Assembly (NCBI GenBank): GCA_017616655.1
Contig: JAFZXU010000038.1
Coordinates: 1-33,090, forward strand
Direction: 5' to 3'
DNA: 33,090 bases
Source: Bacteroidales bacterium
GTDB taxonomy: Bacteria > Bacteroidota > Bacteroidia > Bacteroidales > UBA932
Each line of letters begins with the position of its first letter. Positions within the stretch are counted from its first letter, which is position 1. Positions 17,268-25,493 of this stretch are shown in pieces. The notes below the pieces were generated by a model. It had not been told where the DNA came from and searched no databases. It saw only the letters and a program-made list of their open reading frames with translations. A program made the position numbers and the translations under genes.

Positions 17268-18977
17268 TTACGGAACCGGAAGCGGAGTCACCGTCAGCGA
17301 ATCGCCCGGCGGCACCGGCGGCGTAGTTCCAGTCGTATCGATCGGAGGAACGGTGCCGGTAGTATCTATAGGCGGTACAGTGCCCGTGGTGTCGACCGGC
17401 GGATCCGGAGGAGTCGGCGGCTCGAGCGCCCTGTTGCGGAACTTCGCAACCCTCATCACGGAACGGTCATCCCAGTTGAGGAAGACAGCCACGCGGCTGA
17501 CCTCGTTGGTATCCAGCTCCGCCCCCATCTTCATCGTGATGTCATAAGTCGATTGGTAACGGTAGGTATTCATATGCGTCACCCTGTTGTGGGAAAGGGA
17601 ATCGCACTTGAACATCGCCGAATCCACCGCCACCTTGAGGACGGTGCAGGCATCGACTCCAACGGCCCTTACCGAAATCCCGGCCTGGGCGTTGTACTCC
17701 CCGAAGGTCTGGAACCTCGCCAAAGCCGTCAGGGTATCGACCACGCGGACTGAAAAAGTATAGGAAGAATCGGCATAGACGTCGAAACTGCCCATTATGT
17801 CGAGCGAGAAGACCCTCTCGCGCGAAGCGCGCATAAAGGTCATCGTGGTGCCGTCGATGGAGGTCAGGGTGACCGAAGTGTCGGAAATCTCGGCGGAGGT
17901 GAAAAGATTGAAGGTTACGCTTCCTGCAGCGGCAATCGGCATTCCGTCGTTGTCGCGCACCCAGTCCCAGGTGCGGAAGCCGTCGTAACTCACCGTAAAA
18001 TAGTGGACTCCGAGGGAATCCTTGAAACCAACCTCGGGCTGTCCGTCGAATATCGTGGCGCAGACCCGCTCTCCGTCCCTGAGCAGCCATGTGAATTCGC
18101 CCTGTGTGCCGTACTTCACACGCCAGTACATCCTGCCGTCGGCAGGGTCCTCGGCGATATCGAGGAAGACGCTCTCGGTAAGCTCGACTCCGTCCTTGAT
18201 TACAAGGACATAGCCGTTCTCGAGGGAGATGCTGTATCCGGCGTGCTTCCCGTTCTCGTAAATTTCGGAGACCGACTTCACGTAAACAGCAGAGTTGACG
18301 GAAGTCACCATTGTCCTGTAAGCCTCGATATTGTTGTTGATCGAATCGCAGACGGCATCCAGCTCATGCACCGCCTCCATCGTGGGGATGAAGAACTTGG
18401 TGCCGTTGGTCAAGGTGAAGACCACCACGTAGGGATCCGACCAGTCGATGTTGCTGAAGACGGAGGTACCCTCCGAACCGCTCGACTGGAAGAGGTTCGT
18501 CCAGTGGGCGCCGTCGTCATAGGAGACCTGCCAGTAGCCGTCGCTGATGCGCAGCTTGGGGACGGTGGCCTCGGCTGTAATCCTTCGGCCGTAACTGTCG
18601 GTAAGCCACACGGGAGCGGAGGAGCCCTGCTGGACGGTCCAGCAGTAGTAACCCGACAGGCTGTCGTAACGGATGCCGATCACAGGGGTCTTGCCGTCGT
18701 CGCCATCCTTCAGCACGAGGACATCCTTGCTCTCGAAGGTGAGGACATAGCATCCTGCGGTAACCTCCTGGATGCTCTCGATATGGTCGCCCGACTGAAC
18801 CTTGGCTATCAGCTTGTTGATATCGGCTATCTGGTTGTTCAGGTCGGTGAAGGCCGCCTCGATTTCGGAGACTTTGTTGCGAAGCTTCTCCACCTCCTCC
18901 TCGATTGCGGAGGTGCAGCTTGCCGCCATCATAAGCGGCAGCAGGAAAGAAAGGGCTGTGTTGACTATTCTTCTCAT
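17268..18977 (-). CDS. DUF4988-type lipoprotein A with Pro/Thr repeat tail
   Basis: The protein has 569 residues from the ATG at 18977; an in-frame ATG at 18992 would add five residues and is also possible. The lipobox is AASC. A coiled coil follows (about 25-60), then a pair of aromatic modules (YYCWTVQQ with PVWLTDSYG, then YWQVSYDDG), TNGTKFFIPT, a second helical segment and a second module pair (MYWRVKYG with WLLRDG, then HYFTVSYDG). A beta-rich end is followed by a 44-residue Pro/Thr tail with three copies of PP(V/I)DTTGT(V/T). NCBI-style names for relatives are DUF4988 or PL29-lyase N-terminal domain; no lyase domain is seen. It is the last of three paralogs in the run. Confidence 0.8.
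   Translation of the reverse strand: MRRIVNTALSFLLPLMMAASCTSAIEEEVEKLRNKVSEIEAAFTDLNNQIADINKLIAKVQSGDHIESIQEVTAGCYVLTFESKDVLVLKDGDDGKTPVIGIRYDSLSGYYCWTVQQGSSAPVWLTDSYGRRITAEATVPKLRISDGYWQVSYDDGAHWTNLFQSSGSEGTSVFSNIDWSDPYVVVFTLTNGTKFFIPTMEAVHELDAVCDSINNNIEAYRTMVTSVNSAVYVKSVSEIYENGKHAGYSISLENGYVLVIKDGVELTESVFLDIAEDPADGRMYWRVKYGTQGEFTWLLRDGERVCATIFDGQPEVGFKDSLGVHYFTVSYDGFRTWDWVRDNDGMPIAAAGSVTFNLFTSAEISDTSVTLTSIDGTTMTFMRASRERVFSLDIMGSFDVYADSSYTFSVRVVDTLTALARFQTFGEYNAQAGISVRAVGVDACTVLKVAVDSAMFKCDSLSHNRVTHMNTYRYQSTYDITMKMGAELDTNEVSRVAVFLNWDDRSVMRVAKFRNRALEPPTPPDPPVDTTGTVPPIDTTGTVPPIDTTGTTPPVPPGDSLTVTPLPVP
17322..17402 (-). repeat. Three 27-base tandem repeats coding a Pro/Thr tail
   Basis: Three consecutive 27-base units encode PPVDTTGTV, PPIDTTGTV and PPIDTTGTT near the end of lipoprotein A. 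The copies differ at several third-codon positions, so they are not freshly duplicated. Copy number could still vary between strains without shifting frame. Confidence 0.8.
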
Positions 18978-18981
18978 ACTC

Positions 18982-20451
18982 TTACTCTCCATAGGTTATA
19001 TCTATCGTTACCGTGTTCATCGTCCCCTTGCCGTCGGAAACCAGCAGCGAGACGGAAGATTTGCCGCTCGTGAAGGAGGCGGGGGATGCTATCACAAGCG
19101 AGCCACGGGTAAGGTTCACCTTCTCGATCCAGGCCTTGAAGCCGGGATCGGCGGGAATCGGAAGAATCTCGGTGAACTGGTTCGCATTTTCGATGAAATA
19201 GGGTATCGAGCAGGTGTCGGAGGCGTGCATCCGCACTGCGGTCTGCTCCAGGGTCACTCCCATGCTGTTGTAACGGGGAATCACCACCGCCGTACCGTTG
19301 ACCGTCATAGTATAGTAGAGGGCGGAGGTCTGCACGAGCGAGGTCACGGGATTGCTGACCTCCGAGGTGGTGGCCGCAATCATGTTGCCCGCGTCGTCCA
19401 GGAGCCAGTCGTAAGATTCCCCGCCGTCGTAGGAGATGGTCCAGTAGTAGAGGTTGTCGGGCTCGTAACGCTCAAGGCCCACCAGAGGAGAGGTTCCCTG
19501 AAGCACGTTCATCCTCACCCTCGACTCACCGCAGAGGATCCATTCGGGTTCATCGTTTCCGGGATACTTGATTGCCCAGTACCAGTTGCCGTCAGCGTCG
19601 TCCTTCACCGCCTGTATTTCGGGAAGTGTCGTGGTGGAGCAGCTGAAGAAACTCAGGCTCGCAGGTACGTCTTCGCCCGTAAGAAGGAGCGTGCATCCGA
19701 TGGTGTCGGTGCCGTTCATTATGGGAATCATGTCAGTGACGCTGGCCTTGTGTTCAAGCGAAGCGAGCAGATTCTTGAGGGATTCGAGGTTGTCGTTGAC
19801 ATCATGGACCGTATTCATGCAGCTCTTGTAACCGTACTCGGTAGGAACCATAACGGAAGTGCCGTCCACGAAATTGAAGCGGATGAAGGCCGGATAGTTG
19901 TCAATTGACTTCACGAAGGCGTTGCCGGCATTTCCGGTGGCCTTGCCGAGATAGTTCCAAGATACGCCGTTGTCGTAGGAAATCATCCAGTTGCCCGACT
20001 CTATCTTGATCTCCGGAGTAATCGAGGTGGCGTATACCAGCTGGCCGGTATTGGAGAGATAGATGGGATTGGTGACTCCGTCGGAATAGGTTACCGTCCA
20101 GTAATACTGGCCGTTGCGGTCCTTCTCCACACCGATGATCGGGGTGTCGGCATCCGTGCCGTTGTGGATCGTGATGGTTCCGGAATTGGTGAAGGTGATA
20201 TTGTATGCCACCACCTGTCCCTTGTTGTTGTAAACAGGCTTGATGTCCCTTATGAAATCGTAATTGTTGAAACTTTCGACTATGGTCCTCAACCCCTTGA
20301 TGGTCTCGTTCATCCTGGAGCTCTTCTCTTCCAGGGCCGTGATGCGCCTGTCGAGGAGGTTGAGGTCGTTCTCGAGTTCGTTGTGGCATCCGCAGAGCGT
20401 CAGGGCGAACAGAAGCGCCAGGGCGGCCCTCTTTAAAACACTCGTTCTCAT
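18982..20451 (-). CDS. DUF4988-type lipoprotein B
   Basis: The 489-residue protein has lipobox LCGC, then a coiled coil (about 24-60). A module pair follows (YYWTVTYSDG, then NWMISYDNGVSWNYLG), then DGTSVMVPT, a second helical segment (about 210-240) and a second module pair (WYWAIKYPG with EWILCG, then YYWTISYDGG with WLLDDAG). A beta-rich C-terminal domain ends the protein. The architecture mirrors lipoproteins A and C. Its ATG overlaps the stop of gene C as ATGA, and a strong AGGAGG lies 7 bases upstream inside gene C, so it is well placed for coupled translation. It is probably anchored at the cell surface. Confidence 0.8.
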   Translation of the reverse strand: MRTSVLKRAALALLFALTLCGCHNELENDLNLLDRRITALEEKSSRMNETIKGLRTIVESFNNYDFIRDIKPVYNNKGQVVAYNITFTNSGTITIHNGTDADTPIIGVEKDRNGQYYWTVTYSDGVTNPIYLSNTGQLVYATSITPEIKIESGNWMISYDNGVSWNYLGKATGNAGNAFVKSIDNYPAFIRFNFVDGTSVMVPTEYGYKSCMNTVHDVNDNLESLKNLLASLEHKASVTDMIPIMNGTDTIGCTLLLTGEDVPASLSFFSCSTTTLPEIQAVKDDADGNWYWAIKYPGNDEPEWILCGESRVRMNVLQGTSPLVGLERYEPDNLYYWTISYDGGESYDWLLDDAGNMIAATTSEVSNPVTSLVQTSALYYTMTVNGTAVVIPRYNSMGVTLEQTAVRMHASDTCSIPYFIENANQFTEILPIPADPGFKAWIEKVNLTRGSLVIASPASFTSGKSSVSLLVSDGKGTMNTVTIDITYGE

Positions 20452-21899
20452 AGCACTTCCTCCTGAGGATTGGTAATGTCAACATATTTGACCACGATCC
20501 GGTTGCCGAGGCCGCAGACGTCGAAGACGACCACGACCTGCGACTCTCCCGAAACGAAATTCTCCGGAGCGTCGATCATTATCCTGCTGCCGGAAAGCGT
20601 CGCATTGAAGCCTCCCTGCGTCAGAATCGTGACCTTCGTCGTCCCCGCCTCGTCTCCATAGACGGTGAAGGGGACGAATACCGAGGTATTGGGTATCATC
20701 GACAGTTTGGTCTCCATCGACACGGAATAGATCTTGGGCAGCGAGAAGACAGTACCGTCGAAGGTCTTGAGCAGCAGGTAGTACGGGCTGCTGTTGTCGA
20801 CCCACTGGAAGAGCGGGTTGTCGGCCGACTCCACCGCAGGTATGAAACTGCCGAGGCTGTCGGTGATGAACTCGGGAGCGGCATCGCCCAGCTGACTGGT
20901 CCAGCAATACTTGCCCGAAACGGTATCGAGGGCCATCGAGATCACCGGCACGAGGGCTGAATCCCCGACCGCCCTGATGCGGAGGTTGTCGGAATCGAGG
21001 AGCCACCGGGGAGCGGCGTCACCGAAGCTGGCCGCCCAGTAATAGACTCCCGTCGCGGGATCCTGCTTCATCACGATATTGGGCACGTTGTTGTGCTTGA
21101 CATCGTAAATATGGCAAACCTTGCCGTTGGAGAGCTCGATCCGCGTACCGGAGAGGCTGTCGGAGATGATGGGATAGACCGACTTGATGTAGATCAGGCC
21201 GTCTATCGCAGCCGAAACGAGAGCCTGCATCGCATCCACGTTGGAATTGGTCTCGTCAAGCTCTTTGATCAGCTTGCTGTAGGCGAGGAAGGTGGGAACC
21301 TTGAACGACGTTCCGTCGGAGAGATAGAAGGTCACGTAATCCTCGTCCGACAGGTCGAAACTTTTGAAGATGGCATCGGCATCCGCACCGTCGGCGGGGC
21401 CCAGTTCGGTGTAGGTCACCCCGTCGTAAGTGATGTACCACGACTTGTCCCTGATCGTGATGTAGGGAACCTGGCCCATGCTCGGGACTGGATTGCCGTC
21501 AGCATCCCGGAGGAGTTCGGTCTTGCCGTCGTCATACCTGATTGTCCAGTAGTAACGGTTGTCGGCCCCCTTCTCGCTTCCGATGTAGGGCACTTTTCCG
21601 TTGATTCCGTAGATAATGGAGATTGGTTCGTGATTGACGAAATTGATGGTGTAGCCTATCTCCTTGTCGGGATCGGTGGTCGACATTATCTTGGTAATGC
21701 CGGTCACGAAATCCCCCGATTCAATCGCGGAGGCCATCTGGCTGATGGTCTTGAGCGCCTCGTTGTACTCGGAGACGGCAGCAATCAGCAGCTCGGCCCT
21801 TTCGTCGAGCTCTTCAATCGTCTTCTTGTACTCCGAGTTGCACCCGGCCACGGCCAGCGCCAACCCCAGAGAGACGATAATTTGACAATATCTTTTCAT
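20448..21899 (-). CDS. DUF4988-type lipoprotein C
   Basis: The 483-residue protein has lipobox VAGC and a coiled coil (about 22-60). Four aromatic modules appear in the same order as in its neighbours: RYYWTIRYDDG with LLRDADG, SWYITYDG, VYYWAASFGD with RWLLDSD, and KYCWTSQLGD with EFITDSLG. A DGTSFKVPT segment separates the halves and is followed by a second helical stretch (KELDETNSNVDAM). The C-terminal part resembles a BACON-like or Ig-like sandwich. It lies 12 bases after the Omp85-like gene and is the first of the three paralogs. Sequence between paralogs has diverged widely, which suggests old duplication and separate ligands. Function unknown. Confidence 0.8.
   Translation of the reverse strand: MKRYCQIIVSLGLALAVAGCNSEYKKTIEELDERAELLIAAVSEYNEALKTISQMASAIESGDFVTGITKIMSTTDPDKEIGYTINFVNHEPISIIYGINGKVPYIGSEKGADNRYYWTIRYDDGKTELLRDADGNPVPSMGQVPYITIRDKSWYITYDGVTYTELGPADGADADAIFKSFDLSDEDYVTFYLSDGTSFKVPTFLAYSKLIKELDETNSNVDAMQALVSAAIDGLIYIKSVYPIISDSLSGTRIELSNGKVCHIYDVKHNNVPNIVMKQDPATGVYYWAASFGDAAPRWLLDSDNLRIRAVGDSALVPVISMALDTVSGKYCWTSQLGDAAPEFITDSLGSFIPAVESADNPLFQWVDNSSPYYLLLKTFDGTVFSLPKIYSVSMETKLSMIPNTSVFVPFTVYGDEAGTTKVTILTQGGFNATLSGSRIMIDAPENFVSGESQVVVVFDVCGLGNRIVVKYVDITNPQEEVL
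20459..20464 (-). promoter_or_regulatory. Strong Shine-Dalgarno site for lipoprotein B
   Basis: The minus strand reads AGGAGG seven bases before the ATG at 20451, inside the last codons of lipoprotein C. It fits translational coupling at the ATGA overlap. Confidence 0.65.
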
Positions 21900-21911
21900 A
21901 ACTCAGATTTT

Positions 21912-23171
21912 CTAGAAGAGGAATCCGGTGTTGATGTATAGCGAACCGGCCTTGCCCGGAAGTCGGTCCTGCTCCTTGAAGGGAACTCCGTACTCCACCG
22001 CCACGATGAAGTTGCGGTTCATGATGAAGCGGAATCCGCCTCCCGCGGCGATATGGAAATTCTCTTCGGTGAACTTCACTCCGCCGTAGGGAACCAGCAC
22101 GCGGCCGCCGTCGCAGAAACCACTGACTGCGAGTCCGATGTTCTGGTTGAAGAGGTGGAAGTCCACGAAGCGCCAGCGAAGTTCGCTGTTGTAGTAGCAT
22201 ACGCTGCGGCCCTGGATGCGGTTGCGCATTATGCCGCGGACGGTGCGGTACCCTCCGAAGCCGTCACGGTCGTATCCGTAGCCGAGAATGGTCTCGAAGG
22301 GAAGCATATAGAAGGCGGGATCCTTGAGGAATCCCTGCGCGTTGAGCCTGTAGGCGAATACCAGCTTGTCGCCCCAGATGGGCAGATAGTTGCGGAACGC
22401 CACATAATACTTGAGATACTCCTTGCTGGTGCCGAGCCACGAAGGGGCGTACTCCAGGTTGGCCTCGGCCCAGATGCCGCGCGAGGGTGCCGCCTCGAAG
22501 TTGCGGCTGTCGTACATCAGGCCGGCCCTCACGGAACTGGAAATACCGCCGTCCGCCTCGTCCCCGGGAATCACCACACCGCCTACTCCGTCACTCTTGT
22601 AGAGGGAGAAGAGGCTGAAGTGCGGCCCGTCTTCGGGGATGAATTCGCTGATCTTGAAATACTTGAAGTGATATCCGGCCTTCCAGTAGAGATTCCTGGT
22701 GATGTTGCCGGTAAAGTCCGCCTTGATATAGGGGACGGCACGGCTCATCCTGTAATACGAGGAGGTACTGGAAAGGATGGAGTGGTCTATGTAGGTATCA
22801 TAGCCGTTGAATCCATAGAAATCCAGAGCCTTGTCATCGGTGTAAGTAGCGGAGAGACACGTTCTTACGCCGGGGATCAGAGTGCGGCTGTCGAAATTGA
22901 CCACGAAGAGCTTCGATCCCTTGGTGAAGAAGGAGGCCTCCAGGTACCATTGCGACTTGGGAACCGGATAGGTGGTTCCGTCACCGAAATTGTAGATGTT
23001 GAGCAGCGCGCCGTATTGGAAGCCCTTGTCCTGGTCGAAGGCAACCACGGGCAGGGGGCCCAGCGAGATGCCCTTCTTCACGATATCGCCGGAAGCGGCA
23101 TCCTGGGCGAACGCCGGAGAGCAAATCGACATGACGGCCACGAAAGCCAGCAATAATCTCTTTTTCAGCAT
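21912..23171 (-). CDS. Omp85 (BamA/TamA) superfamily outer-membrane barrel
   Basis: The 419-residue protein has a type I signal peptide (about 1-22, ending AFAQ) and goes straight into a predicted 16-strand barrel, with no room for POTRA domains. A motif like the family VRGF loop is present (TVRGIMRNRIQG), and the protein ends in a phenylalanine (TGFLF). Omp85 proteins insert or transport proteins or lipids at the outer membrane; POTRA-less forms are common in Bacteroidetes and mostly uncharacterised. It starts one base after the acyltransferase stop codon and precedes three lipoprotein genes, so it may help place or display them. That link is inference. Confidence 0.87.
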   Translation of the reverse strand: MLKKRLLLAFVAVMSICSPAFAQDAASGDIVKKGISLGPLPVVAFDQDKGFQYGALLNIYNFGDGTTYPVPKSQWYLEASFFTKGSKLFVVNFDSRTLIPGVRTCLSATYTDDKALDFYGFNGYDTYIDHSILSSTSSYYRMSRAVPYIKADFTGNITRNLYWKAGYHFKYFKISEFIPEDGPHFSLFSLYKSDGVGGVVIPGDEADGGISSSVRAGLMYDSRNFEAAPSRGIWAEANLEYAPSWLGTSKEYLKYYVAFRNYLPIWGDKLVFAYRLNAQGFLKDPAFYMLPFETILGYGYDRDGFGGYRTVRGIMRNRIQGRSVCYYNSELRWRFVDFHLFNQNIGLAVSGFCDGGRVLVPYGGVKFTEENFHIAAGGGFRFIMNRNFIVAVEYGVPFKEQDRLPGKAGSLYINTGFLF

Positions 23172-23172
23172 T

Positions 23173-24468
23173 TTATATCTTTTCTAATTCTTTTTTCAAT
23201 TCTTCGTATTCTCTTCTTGTCTCCTTCCTGAAGAGGGTCTTCCAGTTGGAACGGACCATCCTCGCAAGGGAGAAACAGTCATACACCACAAAGGGCGAGG
23301 GCAGCAGCACGACGAGTGCGGCAAGCGCCAGGTACCACTTCAGGGTGCAGAAGAGGACCGCCGCCCATACGGGCAGCATCAAAGTCCATCCGGCAATTAT
23401 GATGCCGCACCGGAAGGAGTTCTTGAACGCCTTGTCTTCCAGCGACTTGACCATAATCTCTGCCGGCAACCACACCGGCAGGGAAGCAATCGCCGCAACC
23501 AGGAAGAAAGGCAGCGCGACAATGGCGGCCAAACTGCTTCCCAGGGCCCTCCACAGGGGTTTTCCCCTGCCGAGGGATTCCAGGCTGATGCCGGCCTCCC
23601 GCCTGCGTTGCGTAAAGGTGCGCACGCGCGCGATAAGAGTTCCGGCCCCTTCCGGCGACTCCTCCCGGAGCCTTTCAATTCTTTCAACCGCGGCCCTGTT
23701 GGCAAGGAACCTCTCCTTGAGCCTCGAAGGCGGGATCATGCCGCTGCTTATCTTGGCAAGCTCCCATACCGCATCATATTCTTCGTCGTCCCTTATGCAG
23801 ACGATATTAGCCGCCAATCCTTCCCTCACGGCCTCCCTGATGGCGTCCATCCTCTCCTTCTCATGCCTTTCCTTCATCGAAGCCAGGAGCTCCGTCACGT
23901 TAACGGGGTCGCCGATACGGGCGTACAGGGTGGTCCTGAAGCGGAAGTAATCCCCGTATTCCAGGCCGACGGGCACGATGTAAACGGGCTTCCCCTCCTG
24001 CATCGTCCCTGCCGCTCCTTCCGCCACCCGCGCGATGCCCTTGCCGATATGCATCAGGCTGTGCATCGGACGGTGGGTCCCCTCTGACAAGATGCAGAAT
24101 TTGACCCCATTGTTGAGTACCTCTATAGACTTGTCTATAGTTTCCGCAGTATGGGTAACGGAGCGTATGCCGTCACGGATGCGGTTTATGGGCATGATCT
24201 TGAGGAAATTGAGTATCCTTGCGATCGCAGGTTTTGCGAAAATGTCGGCCCGGGCCACGAAGACCACCGGCTCGTGCTTCAGGACGAGCACCGCGAGGGG
24301 ATCCATCAGGGCGCAGCAGTGGTTCGGCGCATAGATCACCGCGCCGTCGGATGGAATCTTTTCAATCCCTTCATATTTGAGATGACGGTATGAAGCCTTG
24401 ATGTAGGCGTCGGTAATATACCTCAGGTGGTCGTACCACCATCCGTTTTCGTAAATTTTCCCTCGCAT
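23173..24468 (-). CDS. PlsC-like phospholipid acyltransferase
   Basis: The protein has 431 residues from the ATG at 24468; a TTG seven codons upstream is less likely. The N-terminal half is a PlsC/LPLAT domain with the acceptor motif NHCCALMD, an HX5D spacing in place of the usual HX4D, and the SEGTHR motif. Two hydrophobic stretches (about 300-330 and 350-380) would hold it in the inner membrane. Reaction: transfer of an acyl chain to a lysophospholipid or related lipid. It is the first gene of the Omp85/DUF4988 run. No perfect TAnnTTTG was found upstream; only partial matches such as TAACTTTT occur at about 24500. Confidence 0.87.
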   Translation of the reverse strand: MRGKIYENGWWYDHLRYITDAYIKASYRHLKYEGIEKIPSDGAVIYAPNHCCALMDPLAVLVLKHEPVVFVARADIFAKPAIARILNFLKIMPINRIRDGIRSVTHTAETIDKSIEVLNNGVKFCILSEGTHRPMHSLMHIGKGIARVAEGAAGTMQEGKPVYIVPVGLEYGDYFRFRTTLYARIGDPVNVTELLASMKERHEKERMDAIREAVREGLAANIVCIRDDEEYDAVWELAKISSGMIPPSRLKERFLANRAAVERIERLREESPEGAGTLIARVRTFTQRRREAGISLESLGRGKPLWRALGSSLAAIVALPFFLVAAIASLPVWLPAEIMVKSLEDKAFKNSFRCGIIIAGWTLMLPVWAAVLFCTLKWYLALAALVVLLPSPFVVYDCFSLARMVRSNWKTLFRKETRREYEELKKELEKI

Positions 24469-24515
24469 GCGGTTAAAAATGGCCCGCAAGTTACTAAAAA
24501 GTTAGGAATAATGCC

Positions 24516-24523
24516 TATTTTTG
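24516..24523 (+). promoter_or_regulatory. -7 promoter box, four bases before the start codon
   Basis: TATTTTTG matches TAnnTTTG and is four bases before the ATG at 24528, the same tight spacing as at comF. The expected transcript start is at or next to the start codon. Confidence 0.6.
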
Positions 24524-24527
24524 CGTT

Positions 24528-25493
24528 ATGGCATACACGATGATGTTCTACAACCTCGAGAATCTCTACGATACCGTCGAGGACCCCAAAACAGACGACG
24601 ACAGCTTCACACCGGTCGGCGAAAGGCGCTGGACCATAGATAAATACAACCAGAAATTGGACAATCTCAGCGAAGTCTTTACCGCGGTTTCCAACGCCCA
24701 CGGAGGCTTCCCCGTGATTGTCGGAGTGTCGGAGGTCGAGAACATGTCGGTGATGCGCGCCCTGGCAGCCCGCAAGCGCCTCTCCGGTTCGCATTTCAAG
24801 TGCATCCACTACGAATCCAACGACGCCCGCGGCATCGACGTCGGGGTCTTCTACCGCAGCGACAAGTTCAAGCTCATAGGCAGCGAGCCGGTGAAGCTGG
24901 TGCTCCGCAGCGGAAGGGAGTATATCGGCCGCAACATCCTGGCGATGTGGGGCGAACTGGACGGCGAGATGTTCGCCGTCTATATCTGCCACCTCCTCTC
25001 CCGCCGCACCGGAGTGGACTCCTCCGCGGGATTCCGCCGCGCCGGCACAGAGACCGCACGCGACCACGCAAGGGAACTTGCCAAGCTTTACCCCGGCATC
25101 AAGGTGGTGATCATGGGCGATATGAACGACACCCCGGCCGACGCCTCCCTGGCCGAACTTCTCCCCGCCCGCAAGAGCATCTTCGCTGTGAGGGAAGGCG
25201 AATACTTCAACCCCTTCTGGGCGCTGATGGAGGAGGGAAAGGGCACCAGCATCCACGAAAACCGCTGGAAGCTCTACGACAACATCGTAGTGAGCTTCAA
25301 CATGCTGGAACTCCCCGGCAGGCACGTACGCGGCCTGCATCTGGTCAAGACCGACGAGCGCCACTACGGCGAGATCTTCAGCCGCAACTTCATGCTGCAG
25401 AGGGGCCATCCCAAGCGCTGCTACAACGGCAACCACTTCCAGAGCGGATACAGCGACCATCTGCCTGTCCTCATAAAACTCGACAGGAAGTAG
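24528..25493 (+). CDS. Endonuclease/exonuclease/phosphatase family protein
   Basis: The 321-residue protein has the full motif set of the EEP metal-dependent phosphoesterase fold: the N-terminal FYNLENLYD, the metal-binding glutamate in GVSEVEN, the catalytic histidine in CHLLSRR (often NHWPSRR), GDMNDTP, and SDHLPV near the end. No signal peptide is visible, so a cytoplasmic location is likely, unlike many secreted relatives. Substrate could be nucleic acid, a phospholipid or a phosphorylated sugar. The next gene starts at the base after its TAG stop, so the two form an operon. Confidence 0.88.
   Translation: MAYTMMFYNLENLYDTVEDPKTDDDSFTPVGERRWTIDKYNQKLDNLSEVFTAVSNAHGGFPVIVGVSEVENMSVMRALAARKRLSGSHFKCIHYESNDARGIDVGVFYRSDKFKLIGSEPVKLVLRSGREYIGRNILAMWGELDGEMFAVYICHLLSRRTGVDSSAGFRRAGTETARDHARELAKLYPGIKVVIMGDMNDTPADASLAELLPARKSIFAVREGEYFNPFWALMEEGKGTSIHENRWKLYDNIVVSFNMLELPGRHVRGLHLVKTDERHYGEIFSRNFMLQRGHPKRCYNGNHFQSGYSDHLPVLIKLDRK

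Noticed and set aside
17322-17402. Short tandem repeats considered as a CRISPR array
   Set aside because: The units are contiguous without spacers, lie in frame in a coding region and number only three.
17268-21899. DUF4988 proteins considered as PL29 polysaccharide lyases
   Set aside because: Only the N-terminal type of domain used in that family name is recognisable; no lyase catalytic domain is visible in any of the three.
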